The position numbers and the translations under genes are program-made. The notes under the pieces are model-generated. The model did not search any database, was not told where the DNA came from, and was given only the letters and a program-made list of their open reading frames with translations. A DNA stretch of 64,000 bases, from positions 29,060-93,059 of the forward strand of contig NZ_BAAAMN010000007.1 of assembly GCF_039529295.1 (NCBI RefSeq). The letters run 5' to 3'. Source of the stretch: Yaniella flava (GTDB taxonomy: Bacteria > Actinomycetota > Actinomycetes > Actinomycetales > Micrococcaceae). This document shows, in pieces, positions 9,629 through 17,670 of the stretch (within the stretch, counting starts at the first letter, position 1; each line of letters begins with the position of its first letter).

Positions 9629-10507
9629 CTATTCGGCGGTGAACTCAGTCCAGGATTCGCTGATGTTATCGGTCGTGTACTCATCGGTGAACTCCACTGA
9701 TCCCTCCAGGTATTCGTTGAACCATTCCTCGACTTCTTCTGATTGGAATACCTCTTGCAGTGCTTGGGTCTTCTCGCTTTCTTCGTCACCTGGCTGCACA
9801 CCCACCACGATCGAATAGGGCAGACTGTCATCGAGCTCCGGTTCAAGCTTCAACGTGACTTCGTCCAGATCATGGTCAGCTTCAACTACCATGCGTACGA
9901 AGGAAAAACCCGCGTCGACATCTGACAGAGTCTGCGCGGTGGATTGCTGGTCAATTTCGATGAATTCGAAGTTGTGCGGGTTGTCGGTAATGTCCTCTTG
10001 GGAGAGTTGGGCGACCGGTACAGATTCGTCTACTTCAAGCAGCCCTTCATCGGCAAGAACTTTGAGTCCGCGACCATTATTGGCGGTGTCTACGGGCAGG
10101 GATATCTGTGCGCCTTCGGGCAAATCTTCCAGACTGTCATAGCGCAACGAAAAGATTCCTGCTGGCGCGTAGTAGACCGAGAAGGCTGGCGCAACATCCG
10201 TCCCATTGTCTTGGTTAAATTGGCGCAAATATGCGGCATTCTGAAAATAGTTCGCATCGTATTCGCCCTGCGAGACCACCTGATTGGGTTGGATAATATC
10301 CGTGACGTAGGTGGGTTCCAGGGTCCAGCCTTCTTCGGCCAGCATTTCCTTGGCGATTTCGGTTGGCTCCTGATACGGAGCGGATTCTGTGACAATAATG
10401 CTGATGGTGCGATCGCCGTCGCCGGCGGAAGCTAGTCCGCAGCCGGACAGGGTCAGAACAGCCAGGGAACTGAGAACACCGGCGCGCGCGGTCTTCGTGG
10501 TTTTCAT
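9629..10507 (-). CDS. metQ: MetQ/NlpA-family substrate-binding lipoprotein, copy 2
   Basis: A 292-residue lipoprotein with signal peptide and lipobox LSGC (Cys near residue 24), followed by the NlpA-family start RTISIIVTESAPYQEP and the motif QGEYDANYFQNAAYLRQFN. Family members bind methionine or related sulfur compounds outside the membrane and deliver them to MetNI. Start ATG 10507 is used; the frame is open further upstream but that would precede the signal peptide. It is a tandem paralogue of the gene just upstream, 19 bp away, with long near-identical stretches, so this is a recent or strongly conserved duplication. Confidence 0.92.
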   Translation of the reverse strand: MKTTKTARAGVLSSLAVLTLSGCGLASAGDGDRTISIIVTESAPYQEPTEIAKEMLAEEGWTLEPTYVTDIIQPNQVVSQGEYDANYFQNAAYLRQFNQDNGTDVAPAFSVYYAPAGIFSLRYDSLEDLPEGAQISLPVDTANNGRGLKVLADEGLLEVDESVPVAQLSQEDITDNPHNFEFIEIDQQSTAQTLSDVDAGFSFVRMVVEADHDLDEVTLKLEPELDDSLPYSIVVGVQPGDEESEKTQALQEVFQSEEVEEWFNEYLEGSVEFTDEYTTDNISESWTEFTAE

Positions 10508-10526
10508 ATGATGTTGTCTCCCAACA

Positions 10527-11426
10527 CTATTCGGCGGTGAACTCTGACCAAGTCTCTTGGGCGTCGTCAGTCGTGATATCCCCGTTGTATTCCGTTGCGC
10601 CTTCGAGATAGTCTTCGAACCACTCCTGAACCTCTGGTGACTGGTACGCGTCCTGGAGCGCCTGGGTTTTCTCAGAGGCCTGATCACCCGGCTGCACCGC
10701 AACGACATTGGTATATGGACGGCGTACTTCCTCGTCTTCTTCCAACGCCAATGCTGTTTCGTCGATGTCGTGGCCTGCCTCGGCGATCAGGCGGGCGAAC
10801 GCGAATCCCGCATCAACGTCACTCAGTGTGTGGGCAGAGGATTGCTGGTCGATCTCAATAAATTCCAGGTTCTTAGGGTTAGAAGTAATGTCAGCCTGGG
10901 ATAGTTCGGTGACCGGTATTGACTCGTCGATTTCCAACAGTCCATGCTCGGCCAGGAGTTTGATACCGCGACCGTTATTGGCGGTGTCAACGGGCAAAGA
11001 AATTTCTGCGCCATCAGGCAATTCATCAAATGAATCATACTCAAGCGAGAAGACCCCAGATGATGAGTAATAGGTGGAGAACGCAGGTTCTACCTCGGTG
11101 CCATTATCGGTATTGAACTGACGCAGATAGGCCAGGTGCTGGAAGAAGTTCGCATCGTATTCGCCCTGCGAGACCACCTGGTTGGGCTGCACGATATCGG
11201 TCACGTAGGTGGGTTCCAGCGTCCAGCCATCCTCAGCCAACAGGTCTTTGGCGATCTCGGTGGGCTCTTGGTACGGCGCGGATTCGGTCACGATGATGCT
11301 GATGGTGCGGTCCTCGCTGCCACCGGCGGAAGTTAGCCCGCAGCTGGTGAGTGTCAGCGCAGCAATTGCGCCGACTCCCGTGATCAGAGCACGGCGGATG
11401 GGTTTTTGGGTACGGAAAATTGCCAT
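10527..11426 (-). CDS. metQ: MetQ/NlpA-family substrate-binding lipoprotein, copy 1
   Basis: A 299-residue lipoprotein with a signal peptide, lipobox LTSC, and the same NlpA-family core as its neighbour (RTISIIVTESAPYQEP, GEYDANFFQHLAYLRQFN). Start ATG 11426 has AAGGAC 5-6 bases upstream and begins the signal peptide. It sits 31 bp after metI in the same operon. Having two binding proteins for one permease suggests either two ligands or dosage. Methionine is the family default, but the flavin monooxygenase at the end of the operon points to an organosulfur substrate. Confidence 0.92.
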   Translation of the reverse strand: MAIFRTQKPIRRALITGVGAIAALTLTSCGLTSAGGSEDRTISIIVTESAPYQEPTEIAKDLLAEDGWTLEPTYVTDIVQPNQVVSQGEYDANFFQHLAYLRQFNTDNGTEVEPAFSTYYSSSGVFSLEYDSFDELPDGAEISLPVDTANNGRGIKLLAEHGLLEIDESIPVTELSQADITSNPKNLEFIEIDQQSSAHTLSDVDAGFAFARLIAEAGHDIDETALALEEDEEVRRPYTNVVAVQPGDQASEKTQALQDAYQSPEVQEWFEDYLEGATEYNGDITTDDAQETWSEFTAE

Positions 11427-11457
11427 GGGAGTCCTTAAAGTTTGTGATGAAGCGTTG

Positions 11458-12120
11458 TTAGATGCGTTTATCGGCCACGCGGGCAAGGGAGTTTCCACCC
11501 CACTGCACGGCGCTGACGAGCAGCACCATCAGGACGACGGCAACGAACATGACCACGGTTTCGTAGCGGTAGTAGCCGTAACGGATGGCGAAGTCGCCGA
11601 TGCCACCGCCTCCCACAAGACCGACCATGGCTGAGTAAGAAATGAAGCTCACGGTGGTAATGGTGATTGATCCGATAATGCCCGGACGGGCATCGACCAG
11701 CAGCACGTTGCGGATGATCTGGCGGCGGGTCGCGCCCATCGCCCGGGATGCCTCGACCGCACCGGCACCCAGCTGGCTGATGTTTTGTTCAACCAGCCGT
11801 GCGAAGTATGGGATCGCGTTGATCGTGAGCGGAACAATCGCTGCGGCAGTCCCCACGGTGGTTCCCACCAGCAGTCGGGTCAGCGGGATGATGGCGATCA
11901 ACAAGATGAGAAACGGAAACGACCGCAACATGTTGACGAGTCCGCTGACAACAGCATGCAGTTTTGGTTGTGGTGCGATCGAACCGGGAGCATGCACGAA
12001 TAACCAGATACCCAGCGGGGTGCCCAGCAGCACCGCGACCGGGATGGCGACGCCGATCATCGCAAACGTTTCTAACATCGCTTGGATCAGTTCGGGGTTG
12101 AGCTCTGCAATACGTTGCAT
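11458..12120 (-). CDS. metI: MetI-type ABC transporter permease
   Basis: A 220-residue permease of the D-/L-methionine type with five membrane segments and the MetI landmarks SFPFLILLIAIIPLTR, TINAIPYFARLVEQ and the EAA-like loop EASRAMGATRRQIIRNVLL. Its start codon shares a base with the stop codon of metN (TAATG at 12122-12118), so the two are translationally coupled. Length matches the family (about 217). Confidence 0.93.
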   Translation of the reverse strand: MQRIAELNPELIQAMLETFAMIGVAIPVAVLLGTPLGIWLFVHAPGSIAPQPKLHAVVSGLVNMLRSFPFLILLIAIIPLTRLLVGTTVGTAAAIVPLTINAIPYFARLVEQNISQLGAGAVEASRAMGATRRQIIRNVLLVDARPGIIGSITITTVSFISYSAMVGLVGGGGIGDFAIRYGYYRYETVVMFVAVVLMVLLVSAVQWGGNSLARVADKRI

Positions 12121-12944
12121 TAGACGCGACCTCCCACTGCCAATTCGGCGGTTGAGGCCTCATCGACGTCATGCTGCTGTCGGCGGTCGACGTGTATGCC
12201 GTCAGATACCAGGTAGCGGCCGATCGCAGTGGTGGGTTCGAAGGTTTTATCCTGTAAACGTTTGGCTGCGAAGCGTTCGACGATTCGTCCGGATTCCATC
12301 ACAGCCACGTGGTCGGTCAGCGCTTTGATGACTTCCATTTCGTGGGTCACCACCACAACGGTGATGCCCAGCTCCCGATTGATGTCCGCCAGATATTGCA
12401 GCACGGTGGCCGTGGTGAATGGATCTAACGCCGAAGTCGGCTCATCGCACAACAAAACCCGAGGCCGAGTAGCCAACGCGCGGGCAATCGCCACCCGTTG
12501 TTGTTGTCCACCGGATAGTTTTGCCGGATACACCGTGGCCTTGTCCGAGATGTCGATGATTTCGAGGGCTTCTGCCACACGAACACGGCGGTCATGTGCC
12601 TTGGCGACGCCGGCGAACTTCAGCGACAGCTCCACGTTTTGGGCAACCGTGAGGTTATTGACGAGATTGAAGCCCTGGAAAATCATGCCAATTTGATGGC
12701 GGGCCTGGCGCAGTTCCTCGTCGGATAGTTCCATGAGATCAACGCCGTCGATGATCACCTCGCCGGAGGTGGGGCGCTCCAGTAGGTTGATGTTGCGTAG
12801 CAGCGTGGATTTGCCGGCACCAGAAAAACCGATAATGCCTTGGATACTTCCACGGTCAATTTCCAGGCTGACATCGTCAACTGCAGTGACCGGATCATTG
12901 CCACCAGTAGTAAAAGTGGTCGATAAATTACGCAGAGAAATCAT
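12120..12944 (-). CDS. metN: MetN-type ABC transporter ATP-binding protein
   Basis: A 274-residue ATPase with Walker A GFSGAGKST (residues 39-47), Q-loop FQGFNLVNNLTV, signature LSGGQQQRVAIARAL, Walker B VLLCDEPTSALD and H-loop VVVTHEM. The typical MetN is about 340 residues with a C-terminal ACT-like NIL domain that senses methionine and inhibits transport. This one stops about 30 residues after the ATPase domain, so that trans-inhibition is missing, as in many actinobacterial members. It is the first gene of the operon and lies directly behind a SAM riboswitch. Confidence 0.93.
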   Translation of the reverse strand: MISLRNLSTTFTTGGNDPVTAVDDVSLEIDRGSIQGIIGFSGAGKSTLLRNINLLERPTSGEVIIDGVDLMELSDEELRQARHQIGMIFQGFNLVNNLTVAQNVELSLKFAGVAKAHDRRVRVAEALEIIDISDKATVYPAKLSGGQQQRVAIARALATRPRVLLCDEPTSALDPFTTATVLQYLADINRELGITVVVVTHEMEVIKALTDHVAVMESGRIVERFAAKRLQDKTFEPTTAIGRYLVSDGIHVDRRQQHDVDEASTAELAVGGRV

Positions 12945-12953
12945 TGAATCACT

Positions 12954-13046
12954 CCATTGTTCCTGGCGTTAGCACCGTCCTACACCAAAACAGTGGAGGG
13001 GTTGCTGCGACGTCTACGAGCCAGATCTCTCAGTCGCTCTGAATGG
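12954..13046 (-). ncRNA. SAM riboswitch (S-box class) in the metN leader
   Basis: Read on the minus strand, the leader contains the conserved S-box core: GAGAGATCTGGCTCG, then GCAGCAACC, then the P4 signature GGTGCTAACGCC. The outer stem P1 can form from CCATT (13046-13042) and AATGG (12958-12954). Spacing between the blocks fits the SAM-I four-way junction. It ends 9 bp before the metN start codon, so control could be at translation initiation: bound SAM would close P1 and hide the ribosome site. The class could also be called a SAM-I/IV variant; a covariance search would decide. Confidence 0.85.
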
Positions 13047-13058
13047 TTTACCCTGTAT

Positions 13059-13088
13059 ACATTATGTGCACCGCAGCCGAAAGTGCAA
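13059..13088 (-). promoter_or_regulatory. Probable promoter of the metN operon
   Basis: On the minus strand TTGCAC (13088-13083) and TAATGT (13064-13059) are 18 bases apart and end about 13 bases before the first base of the riboswitch stem, where transcription should begin. Confidence 0.5.
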
Positions 13089-13145
13089 AAACCACAGCAA
13101 TTCGCGGTCATAAAAAGTCACGTACGTGACCCAATTCGGCACTGT

Positions 13146-13643
13146 TTACACGGCTGGCGCGCCCAACGCAGAAAATAGGCCCAGGGCACCGACGATCAGT
13201 AACGTCGTCCCGCCCAGCAACCCGCACCAGAAACTCCGGGCCGCCGCACGGTCTGGCACGAGAGCCGCCATCACGCCGATCGCCGTCGTGAGCACACCGG
13301 TCAGCGCAAAACTTGGTTGCGCGAAGACCCATGCCAACGGAATGAAGTGAATACCGACGACGGTGAGGATCAGCGGGGCAAACAGATCCTTCCGACCCCT
13401 TCGAGCTGCCAAGACCATCAGCACGATGATCACCGCGACCTCGAGCCAGAAGGTGACGATGTACGCGATGAAGGCCGATCCGCCAACTGTAATTGCCGTG
13501 GAACCTTCCCAATGGAGCACGGCGAGCGGGATGCCGAAACCAGCGAGCATGGCACCGCCGAGTTGCAAAACGGCCAACACCACACGCCACATCCAGTGTT
13601 TGAGGTGTCGAACATGAGTGCCCCTCGTCACCAACCGCACCAA
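13146..13643 (-). CDS. Hypothetical membrane protein, four to five helices
   Basis: About 165 residues with hydrophobic segments around VVLAVLQLGGAMLAGFGIPL, AFIAYIVTFWLEVAVIIVLMVL, LILTVVGIHFIPLAWVF, GVLTTAIGVMAAL and LLGGTTLLIVGALGLF. I do not recognise a named family. The start is uncertain: several GTG/TTG codons occur in the first 25 codons. A second open frame on the same strand (13108-13590) overlaps it but lacks membrane character and is taken as a shadow. The gene is monocistronic and ends about 90 bp before the metN operon promoter. Confidence 0.65.
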   Translation of the reverse strand: MVRLVTRGTHVRHLKHWMWRVVLAVLQLGGAMLAGFGIPLAVLHWEGSTAITVGGSAFIAYIVTFWLEVAVIIVLMVLAARRGRKDLFAPLILTVVGIHFIPLAWVFAQPSFALTGVLTTAIGVMAALVPDRAAARSFWCGLLGGTTLLIVGALGLFSALGAPAV

Positions 13644-13698
13644 ACTGTGCCCTACACCACTTCAGTCACGTGGCCTGCTGCGGAGCGTGCTGACGTAA

Positions 13699-13704
13699 TA
13701 GAAT
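13699..13704 (+). promoter_or_regulatory. -10 box TAGAAT placed for leaderless transcription
   Basis: TAGAAT is followed by exactly 6 bases and then ATG 13711. Confidence 0.55.
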
Positions 13705-13710
13705 ACAAGT

Positions 13711-13836
13711 ATGAGCAAAGAATCGGTCGACGGAGACCAGATCTCTGACGAACAAATTCAACGGTGGGCCGACGAAGCGGAGGCCGGGTACGAGGTCGAA
13801 GAACTTCGCCGGTGCGGGCGTCCTGCGGTTGCTTAA
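13711..13836 (+). CDS. Short protein like the N-terminus of an RHH/CopG-type antitoxin, truncated
   Basis: A 41-residue reading frame, MSKESVDGDQISDEQIQRWA continuing DEAEAGYEVEELRRCGRPAVA. The motif DEQIQRWADEAEAGYEVEELR-GRP is the N-terminal half of a family of about 75-80-residue actinobacterial ribbon-helix-helix proteins; in those, the DNA-binding and dimerising strand-helix follows GRP, which is exactly where this one stops. It is therefore probably a truncated remnant. No toxin gene lies next to it. A good -10 box sits 6 bases before the ATG. Its end overlaps the convergent DinB gene by 4 bp. Confidence 0.6.
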   Translation: MSKESVDGDQISDEQIQRWADEAEAGYEVEELRRCGRPAVA

Positions 13837-14369
13837 CCTTTGACGTCGTGGAGGTGGTGCTCCATCTCATGGCCAATGTAGAGGCACAGCGTGGCGATGG
13901 TGAATTCGAAACCATCGGAGCGTCGGCCCGGTAACTCCCACTGCTCGCGTTCCACCGTATCGACCAGGTCAGCCGTTGACTGTGCCTTGAGCGTGAGCTC
14001 GCCCAACACGGTTTGACTGTCCGCCTTCCAGTATTCTCGGCGCACAGCTTCGGCGTCGCCATCGAAGTCCGCTAGATCCGGGTTGTGCTGGTGCAGCATG
14101 GTCTCAACCCGCTGCTGAAGCACCGTGATCATGTCACGGACGTGGCACGCGTACTCGACCGGCGACCAGACCGGTTCCGAAGGCCGCTGCGTAGCGTCGA
14201 CTCGTTGAAGCACCGGGCGCCACCGTGCTGCGGCTGAGCGCAGCCGATCACCCATCAGATTCGGCGCGAACGGCTGAAACCCGCATTCGGTGCACCCCTG
14301 ATCGATCACGAAGGTCCAGTCACGGTCGTCACCAGGTACCTCTGGCGGTGGCATCATATTCGTCGTCAT
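13833..14369 (-). CDS. DinB / mycothiol-dependent family protein
   Basis: 178 residues. The four-helix DinB fold is indicated by the three metal-ligand histidine sites: WSPVEYACHVRDM near residue 75, and EMEHHLHD close to the C-terminus. Family members are metal-dependent thiol-S-transferases, in actinobacteria often using mycothiol. The N-terminal CTECGFQPFAP motif is found in the subgroup described as DinB-like or maleylpyruvate isomerase-like. No signal or membrane segment. It is monocistronic, and ATG 14369 stands 6 bases after a TAGCGT box, suggesting a leaderless message. Specific substrate unknown. Confidence 0.82.
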   Translation of the reverse strand: MTTNMMPPPEVPGDDRDWTFVIDQGCTECGFQPFAPNLMGDRLRSAAARWRPVLQRVDATQRPSEPVWSPVEYACHVRDMITVLQQRVETMLHQHNPDLADFDGDAEAVRREYWKADSQTVLGELTLKAQSTADLVDTVEREQWELPGRRSDGFEFTIATLCLYIGHEMEHHLHDVKG

Positions 14370-14375
14370 GGTTCA

Positions 14376-14381
14376 ACGCTA
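14376..14381 (-). promoter_or_regulatory. -10 box TAGCGT placed for leaderless transcription
   Basis: On the minus strand TAGCGT ends 6 bases before ATG 14369. Confidence 0.5.
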
Positions 14382-14404
14382 CCCTAACGCGTCCGGCGGG
14401 GCAT

Positions 14405-16339
14405 CTAGCTGGTCAGAAACTTCGCGAAGTACTCGTCGAATGCTTCAAACTCGTCCAGGGGCAGCACGTGCCCAATGTACTGATCCGGACGTACGATGAC
14501 GACGGCGCCGCGTGCGCGGTCGATCTCGCGTAGATCGTAGATGTCCTTGGTGGCTTCCACCCCGGGAATGTTGCCCAGCAGCATCCCGTTGGTCTGTTCG
14601 GCCGAGAAGACCTTTTCGTAGTCGGTGAGCCCGAACTTGCCCTTTGACGGTTGTACGAGCGCCGGTACCGCGTTGATGTCGACGTCGTGATGCGTTTGTT
14701 GCGTGACGGCATAGACATCGAAAAGCGAGTCCATGTCAGTACCTTCCGGGGTGAACCGGCTGACCGCACTGGCTGGATCCGCGGTCATCCGGGTGCACCA
14801 GTTGGCAACGGCTGAGCCTTCTGCCAAGCCGTTCTCGTCGGCAAAGAGATAGATGCGCCAGCGTCCATCTGCCGCATGCACGTGGCCCAGTTGCAGCGGT
14901 TTTGCATCGGCGACGCGAATCACGGGTGCCGAATGGAAGCGGGTACCGATGGCAAAACCCGAGGCCAAATCCTGGTGTGTATCCGGACCGGTGAGCGCGG
15001 AAAACTCCGGTGTGTACCGGGTTGCCAACCCGGCGGTGAATTGCCCACCACGAACGAACTGCTCTTCGACTTCGTCGGGGGTAACCGGCTGGTCGGCATC
15101 GCGTGAACCAACCATTTTGGACCAGCGGATGTCGTAGTCGATGAGCTCTTGGGCGGTGACTTTGCGTTCCTCCGAGTACGTATGCAACAATTCCGGGCGC
15201 GCTTGACCGCGTAGCACGGCGGCCAATTTCCAGCCGAGGTTGAATGTGTCTTGCATGGAAACGTTCATGCCCTGACCGGCTTTGGCCGAGTGGGTGTGGC
15301 AGGCGTCGCCGGTGATGAAGATGCGCGGCTGATTGTCACCGCGTGCGTCGTCGTTAAGGTTATCGAATCCGTCAGCGATACGTTGGCCAACCTCGTAGAT
15401 TGACCACCAGGCGACGTCGCGCACCTCGATGCTGTACGGGTCCAAAATCTTGTTGGCCGATTCGGTGATCTGCTCGACGGTCACGCGTTTGCGGAACTCG
15501 GTATCACCTTCGGGTACGGCGCCGAGATCGACGTACAGCCGCACGAGGTAACCACCTTCGCGTGGAATCAAAATGATGGAGCCGGCTTCGGAACTGATCA
15601 CGGCTTTCTTGCGGATGTCGGGGAAGTCGGTGACCAACAGGACGTCCATGACACCCCACGCGTGGTTTTGCACATCGCCGTGGAGTTGACGACCAATGGA
15701 TTCTCGCACCGCCGAACGGGCGCCGTCACAACCAACGACGTATTTCGCGCGCAGTGTTCGTGTTGTGCCAATGTGTTCTTCCGCAGTGGCTTCAACAGTC
15801 ACTTCGACGGGATACTCTTGCGATTCGTCGATGGATTGGGAGACGTATTGCCAGCCGTAGTCCACTTCGAAGCGTGACGGAGACTTTGCCGCAACGTCGA
15901 AGAGCAGTTCCTGCATGCGTGCCTGATTGACGATCACGTGGGGGAATTCCGACAGACCGTCGGCCACGTCTTGAACCAAGCCGGTGCGGGTGATGCCGTC
16001 GCCGGGGTTTTCGACCGACCAGAAGGCAGTTTCGTTTACCCACAACGCTTCGCGCACCAAGGTATCGGCCAGCCCGAACGCTTCGAACATTTCAACGGTG
16101 CGGCATGCCACGCCATCAGCGTGTCCGCGGGCTAATGGCTCGGCACGACGATCCACGGTAGCAATCGAAAGTTCAGGGAATTGGGCGAGCTGGGCGGTGA
16201 GTACCGCGCCGGCTGGACCGGTGCCGACGACAAGGACGTCGACGGTGTCGGGTAGCCCGGCATCGTACCGCATGTGATCAGGTGCAGCCGGGGCAACGCT
16301 TGGGTCGCCGAAAGTGTAACCGTTGAGGTGATATTGCAT
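14405..16339 (-). CDS. FAD-dependent aromatic monooxygenase (phenol 2-monooxygenase / 3-hydroxybenzoate 4-monooxygenase type)
   Basis: A 644-residue class A flavoprotein hydroxylase. It has the FAD dinucleotide fold GTGPAG (residues 39-44), the second FAD motif RIFITGDACHTHSAKAGQG, and the C-terminal thioredoxin-like domain of about 170 residues (ending VIVRPDQYIGHVLPLDEFEAF) that marks the phenol hydroxylase/MobA subgroup. It would add a hydroxyl to a phenolic ring using NAD(P)H and oxygen. Start ATG 16339 was chosen over the upstream in-frame ATG because conserved sequence begins here and GGACGG lies upstream. It is divergent from an IclR regulator. 3-hydroxybenzoate is my best guess at substrate, by overall length and layout only. 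Confidence 0.88.
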   Translation of the reverse strand: MQYHLNGYTFGDPSVAPAAPDHMRYDAGLPDTVDVLVVGTGPAGAVLTAQLAQFPELSIATVDRRAEPLARGHADGVACRTVEMFEAFGLADTLVREALWVNETAFWSVENPGDGITRTGLVQDVADGLSEFPHVIVNQARMQELLFDVAAKSPSRFEVDYGWQYVSQSIDESQEYPVEVTVEATAEEHIGTTRTLRAKYVVGCDGARSAVRESIGRQLHGDVQNHAWGVMDVLLVTDFPDIRKKAVISSEAGSIILIPREGGYLVRLYVDLGAVPEGDTEFRKRVTVEQITESANKILDPYSIEVRDVAWWSIYEVGQRIADGFDNLNDDARGDNQPRIFITGDACHTHSAKAGQGMNVSMQDTFNLGWKLAAVLRGQARPELLHTYSEERKVTAQELIDYDIRWSKMVGSRDADQPVTPDEVEEQFVRGGQFTAGLATRYTPEFSALTGPDTHQDLASGFAIGTRFHSAPVIRVADAKPLQLGHVHAADGRWRIYLFADENGLAEGSAVANWCTRMTADPASAVSRFTPEGTDMDSLFDVYAVTQQTHHDVDINAVPALVQPSKGKFGLTDYEKVFSAEQTNGMLLGNIPGVEATKDIYDLREIDRARGAVVIVRPDQYIGHVLPLDEFEAFDEYFAKFLTS

Positions 16340-16403
16340 GCTGGTTTTCCGTCCTTCGCTCGTGTGCCACAACACATTCTGTGCAGGACCGTACGCCGGT
16401 ATG

Positions 16404-16433
16404 TGCGACAATCGCAAAACGGACTGCTAGATT
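16404..16433. promoter_or_regulatory. Candidate IclR operator and leaderless promoter in the divergent region
   Basis: TGCGA-caa-TCGCA (16404-16416) is a perfect dyad in the 100-bp region between the monooxygenase and the IclR gene. TAGATT (16428-16433) lies 6 bases before GTG 16440, giving a leaderless start for the regulator and placing its promoter next to the dyad, as expected for autoregulation. Confidence 0.55.
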
Positions 16434-16439
16434 TGCGGT

Positions 16440-17225
16440 GTGAGCAAATCTATACCGAGAATCGAAGCGATTCACCGAGCACTGCAGGTTTTGCGACTGA
16501 TGGCCTCGCAGGGGTCGGTGAGTGTCACCGAGGCGGCCAAACACCTGACCGTCAACCCGTCGACGGCTTCCCGCATCCTCGCGACGCTCGAAGCCGATGG
16601 CTTTGCGGTGCGCGGCGAAAAGCAACGCTACTTCCCGGGTTCCAGTGCATTGCACTTTGGCCAAACATTGGTCACCCCACCACTGCATGAACGGCTTCGT
16701 CCACATTTGGAACGACTCTTCAGCCTCGTGCACGAGACCGTCCACGTGGCAACGCTGGTGGGCACCACGGTGCATCACAACGACTGTATTGTGGCCACAG
16801 TTCGCGCACTCATTCTGGCAAGTCGGATGGGGAAGCGCTTGCCCGCGCACCTGGCGTCCTCGGGCAAGGCGATGCTCGCGGATCTCGCACCCGCCGTTGT
16901 CAACGCACGATATGCACCAACTGACCAGGGTTCGATCCCGCAGGCGGTCGCGTTCAATCTGCGAGATCTGCACGAAGAAATCGACAAGGCGCGCACACAG
17001 GGTTTTGCGGTGAACGTCGAGTCCACCGAACAGGGCTTGGTGGCGCTGGCGGTCTCGCTGGGCCATATCGGTGGCGAACACATGGCGCTGAGTGTGGCGT
17101 TACCACTGGCTCGCTATTCCAGTGCGAGTCGCCGCGAAATTTCCGACGCGCTGCTCACTGTGCAACACGAAGTACGGACCGCGTTTTCATCTGACGAGAT
17201 CGCCCAGCATACAGGCATGCTGTGA
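16440..17225 (+). CDS. IclR family transcriptional regulator
   Basis: A 261-residue protein with an N-terminal winged helix-turn-helix (residues 5-70; HRALQVLRLMASQGSVSVTE, STASRILATLEADGF) and a C-terminal IclR effector domain (LPAHLASSGKAMLADL, EEIDKARTQGFAVN). GTG 16440 has no ribosome site but a -10 box 6 bases before it. The gene is divergent from the FAD aromatic monooxygenase, the classical arrangement for IclR regulators of aromatic catabolism, so it probably controls that gene in response to the substrate or a metabolite. Confidence 0.93.
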   Translation: MSKSIPRIEAIHRALQVLRLMASQGSVSVTEAAKHLTVNPSTASRILATLEADGFAVRGEKQRYFPGSSALHFGQTLVTPPLHERLRPHLERLFSLVHETVHVATLVGTTVHHNDCIVATVRALILASRMGKRLPAHLASSGKAMLADLAPAVVNARYAPTDQGSIPQAVAFNLRDLHEEIDKARTQGFAVNVESTEQGLVALAVSLGHIGGEHMALSVALPLARYSSASRREISDALLTVQHEVRTAFSSDEIAQHTGML

Positions 17226-17283
17226 TCGACTAGTGTGTCCATCACAAGCAATCTGAAAAATGAAAAACTATTGGAGTGATGGC

Positions 17284-17616
17284 ATGGCTCAGGTCGATGA
17301 TCCCCCGGCTCTACATCAATCACGCAGCCAACGTTCGAGAAGCTTGGCCATTTCATCCCTGGTCATTGGCATCATCGCGCTGATCGTGAGCTGGCTGTCG
17401 ATTATTGGGTTGGTTGTCAGTGTGGTCGCCGTGGTGCTCGGCGTGATAGCACTCCGAAAAAGCCAATCGAACAAGCTGAGCATAGCCGGTGTCGTCACCG
17501 GCGGCATCGGGCTGTTAATCTCCATCTATCTTGCGAGCACCGCAGGCTTCTTGATGGATATGCGCGAGGACTGCGCCTGCGCGCCAAAACTTGAGGAGAC
17601 AATCCCCACAGAGTAG
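17284..17616 (+). CDS. DUF4190 membrane protein
   Basis: A 110-residue protein with two membrane helices (SLAISSLVIGIIALIVSWLS and the segment ending ALRKSQS, then LSIAGVVTGGIGLLISIYLA), which is the DUF4190 pattern, and a short tail with CACAP. Start ATG 17284 follows GGAG by 7 bases; an ATG at 17260 lacks a ribosome site. The two helices are clearly paralogous to the start of the next gene, 54 bp downstream, so this looks like a tandem duplication in which this copy lacks the extracellular repeats. Function unknown. Confidence 0.8.
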   Translation: MAQVDDPPALHQSRSQRSRSLAISSLVIGIIALIVSWLSIIGLVVSVVAVVLGVIALRKSQSNKLSIAGVVTGGIGLLISIYLASTAGFLMDMREDCACAPKLEETIPTE

Positions 17617-17670
17617 AGCACTGGGCTAGGGTTCCAATAACACACACCTTGAAGTTATTGGAGCACAATC

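Noticed and set aside
13108..13590. 160-codon frame on the minus strand overlapping the membrane protein
   Set aside because: Arg/His-rich product with no domain; the overlapping frame has clear membrane helices.
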